Origin: Euryarchaeota archaeon UBA10
GTDB taxonomy: Archaea; Thermoplasmatota; Poseidoniia; Poseidoniales; Poseidoniaceae
Direction: 5' to 3'
NCBI GenBank assembly: GCA_002498185.1
Contig: DAGO01000013.1
Location: forward strand, 1 to 7,540
Length of the DNA: 7,540 nucleotides
The notes under the pieces were generated by a model, which was not told the origin of the DNA, searched no databases, and saw nothing but the letters and a program-made list of their open reading frames with translations. A program made the position numbers and the translations under genes. Position 1 is the first letter of the stretch; every line of letters begins with the position of its first letter. Positions 6,292 through 7,540 of this stretch are shown piece by piece.

Positions 6292-6888
6292 TCAGTCTAG
6301 AATTTCTAGCGCCTCAGACAGCACACTGCTATTGTACCAATATGCTTTATTCTTCCAAATAGTATTGCCTTCGCCATCTAGAATAGTGAACGAAGGTGTA
6401 GCAGGTGTTTCAAATGCAGTTGAATAATCGATTTCTGTTTCTTTATTTTTGTCTACATCGATAGCAGGTTGTCCTTCAAATGGAATCAGAACTGGCCAGA
6501 GTGATTCTGTTGAACTATTACTCGAGGCATAGACATCGATTACATCCTCGCGAGACTCAAAAGAAGGATATCTATGGATTGTGACAATTCTGGTATCATT
6601 TGAGATATTTCCATTTCGCATCTCATCTGCTATCCTTTCTGTCCAATCGTGACATCCGCTACAGCCAGTTGAAACCCACAGAATCATGGTGTTCTCACCA
6701 TCTGCATCAGACAGCAAATCCATTGTTTCGACACGGTCAATGTCTCTGTGTGCTGTTTCTGCAACGATGTTTAGGCGCTCTGGAATCTCTGATTCATCAG
6801 ATTCGACATTTTCGATCGCAGCAGGGGTTGTACATCCTGGTAAAATCAACAGAAGAGTAAACAGAAACCACGTAGCGTTCCTTAACAT
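6292..6888 (-). CDS. Thioredoxin-fold lipoprotein
   Basis: Predicted exported, lipid-anchored redox protein of 198 residues. The N-terminus MLRNATWFLFTLLLILPGC is a typical lipoprotein signal peptide with lipobox LPGC, so the mature protein should begin at C19 and be anchored to the outer face of the membrane. An acidic linker leads to a thioredoxin-like domain. Its strand MILWVSTGCSGCHDW carries a CxxC pair (C76, C79), and TPSF (164-167) supplies the expected cis-proline before FTILDGEG. It could reduce, form or isomerise disulfides in surface proteins. The closest general class is TlpA/thioredoxin-like, but no specific partner can be named. Four N-x-S/T sequons (N94, N97, N124, N186) lie in the exported part. 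The frame extends to a TTG at 6906; the ATG at 6888 is preferred because the signal peptide then starts normally. The gene is divergent from the GT2 gene. Confidence 0.8.
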   Translation of the reverse strand: MLRNATWFLFTLLLILPGCTTPAAIENVESDESEIPERLNIVAETAHRDIDRVETMDLLSDADGENTMILWVSTGCSGCHDWTERIADEMRNGNISNDTRIVTIHRYPSFESREDVIDVYASSNSSTESLWPVLIPFEGQPAIDVDKNKETEIDYSTAFETPATPSFTILDGEGNTIWKNKAYWYNSSVLSEALEILD

Positions 6889-6968
6889 AAAAAGCAATCC
6901 GCACAATTTCTTTTGAAGATTTGTTTCTCAAAGCATGAAGTTATCATGCGATTCCGCCTCGCAGCACC
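6889..6968. promoter_or_regulatory. Divergent promoter region, lipoprotein / GT2
   Basis: This 80-bp spacer separates the divergent start codons at 6888 (minus) and 6969 (plus) and must contain or overlap both promoters. No strong TATA box or Shine-Dalgarno site is visible for either gene. Its main structure is the inverted repeat at 6933-6949. Confidence 0.4.
6933..6949. promoter_or_regulatory. Inverted repeat upstream of the GT2 gene
   Basis: GCATGA, five bases (AGTTA), TCATGC form a perfect 6-bp inverted repeat. It lies 20-36 bp before the GT2 start at 6969 and 45-61 bp before the lipoprotein start at 6888. It shares CATGAAGTT with the palindrome at 6230-6242. A dimeric regulator site or promoter element is possible. 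The arms are too short for a convincing RNA hairpin. Confidence 0.35.
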
Positions 6969-7540
6969 ATGTACCAAGGGATGAGTATCGGTGTTGTCAT
7001 CCCAGCAAGAAACGAGTCGGAGCATCTATCGGGTGTTCTCTCAGGAATCCCTTCATTTGTCGATAAAGTCGTAGTTGTCGATGACGGTTCGACCGACGGA
7101 ACCGGTGAATTAGCAGGAGATGCTGAATTGGTTCGACTAGAGGGTGAAGGTGTAGGTTCAGCGATAGATCATGGACATAGACGATTACTGGAAGTCATGG
7201 ATTCTGAATTCATTTCTGTGGTTATGGCTGGCGATGGCCAGATGGACCCAGATGATATGGAATCATTAATTGCTCCAATAATTAATCGGCAAGCTCACCA
7301 TTCCAAAGGAGAGAGATTGGACAGAGCAGGGAAAATGCCGCTACACAGGCGGATTGGTACCTTCATCTTGTCAATATTAACGACCCTTGCTTGTGGACAG
7401 ACTATCAGAGATCCTCAATGCGGTTATACTGCAACCAGCAGTGAGGTACTGGAATCCTGGAATTGGGAGCGCTCCTGGAAGGGATACGGCTATCCAAACT
7501 GGTGGCTAATGGCACTTTCTGAAAGGGGATGGCGAATCTC
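6969..7540 (+). CDS. Family 2 glycosyltransferase (5' part, runs off window)
   Basis: Inverting nucleotide-sugar-dependent glycosyltransferase with a GT-A fold, at least 190 residues long, with the 3' end beyond the window. Visible motifs in order: VVIPARNES (9-17), VVVDDGSTDGT (35-45) binding the nucleotide, AGDGQMDP (87-94) with the metal-binding DGD-like strand, KMPLHRRIG (122-130), DPQCGYTA (148-155) and YGYPNWWL (173-180). The middle and later motifs resemble polysaccharide-type GT2 enzymes whose homologs carry MPLLRRIGN, DPQNGYTAI and YGYPNDLL, so a role in surface polysaccharide or lipid-linked glycan assembly is likely. Donor and acceptor are unknown. The ATG at 6969 is the first in-frame start; the ATG at 6981 (residue 5, just before SIGVVIP) is an equally good alternative. 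All residues expected for catalysis in the visible part are present, unlike the GT2-like gene at 5382-6206. No C-terminal region can be assessed. Confidence 0.87.
   Translation, partial: MYQGMSIGVVIPARNESEHLSGVLSGIPSFVDKVVVVDDGSTDGTGELAGDAELVRLEGEGVGSAIDHGHRRLLEVMDSEFISVVMAGDGQMDPDDMESLIAPIINRQAHHSKGERLDRAGKMPLHRRIGTFILSILTTLACGQTIRDPQCGYTATSSEVLESWNWERSWKGYGYPNWWLMALSERGWRI

Noticed and set aside
6889..6906. TTG start for the lipoprotein, adding six residues (MCGLLF)
   Set aside because: The ATG at 6888 gives a standard charged N-region (MLRN) followed by the hydrophobic core. The extension would put an extra Cys in the signal peptide and uses a rarer start codon.
6600..6916. Plus-strand open frames opposite the lipoprotein gene
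   Set aside because: The minus-strand frame has a lipobox, a CxxC and a cis-Pro motif in the right order. The plus frames have nothing comparable.
1..7540. Mobile element, CRISPR array, integration site or defence cassette
   Set aside because: No transposase or integrase motif, no regularly spaced repeat array and no tRNA-end direct repeat were seen by eye on either strand.

Overview
The window reads as a piece of an archaeal chromosome, most likely a marine Poseidoniales (Marine Group II) relative. The lineage call is an inference. It rests on an AsnRS of the archaeal type, a tRNA gene with an archaeal TATA box about 25 bp upstream, few recognisable Shine-Dalgarno sites, and a very acidic surface protein with a C-terminal helix-plus-RR tail. 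The gene content is mainly housekeeping and cell-surface functions. No mobile element, CRISPR array or defence cassette is visible.

Layout, left to right: rpiA (+, ribose-5-phosphate isomerase) converges on a tRNA-Lys(CUU) gene (-), leaving 3 bases between the stop codon and the encoded CCA. Next comes arcC (-, carbamate kinase). It is divergent from an unrecognised acidic two-helix membrane protein (+), which is followed after 40 bp by asnS (+). asnS overlaps tail to tail, by 11 bp, with a HAD phosphatase gene (-). The phosphatase lies 9 bp downstream of a membrane protein gene (-) that looks like a degenerate family 2 glycosyltransferase, so these two probably form a transcription unit. Upstream on the same strand is a thioredoxin-fold lipoprotein gene. 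It is divergent from an apparently intact family 2 glycosyltransferase gene (+) that runs off the right edge. No stretch over 300 bases lacks a gene.

The left half covers central metabolism and translation: pentose phosphate, carbamoyl phosphate and Lys/Asn decoding. The right half looks like envelope or glycan biology: an active-looking GT2, a GT2 pseudoenzyme candidate with two membrane helices, a HAD phosphatase and an exported redox lipoprotein. No defined pathway can be assigned. The most unusual items are the putative pseudo-glycosyltransferase and a CATGAAGTT-containing inverted repeat found at nearly the same distance upstream of both glycosyltransferase-like genes.
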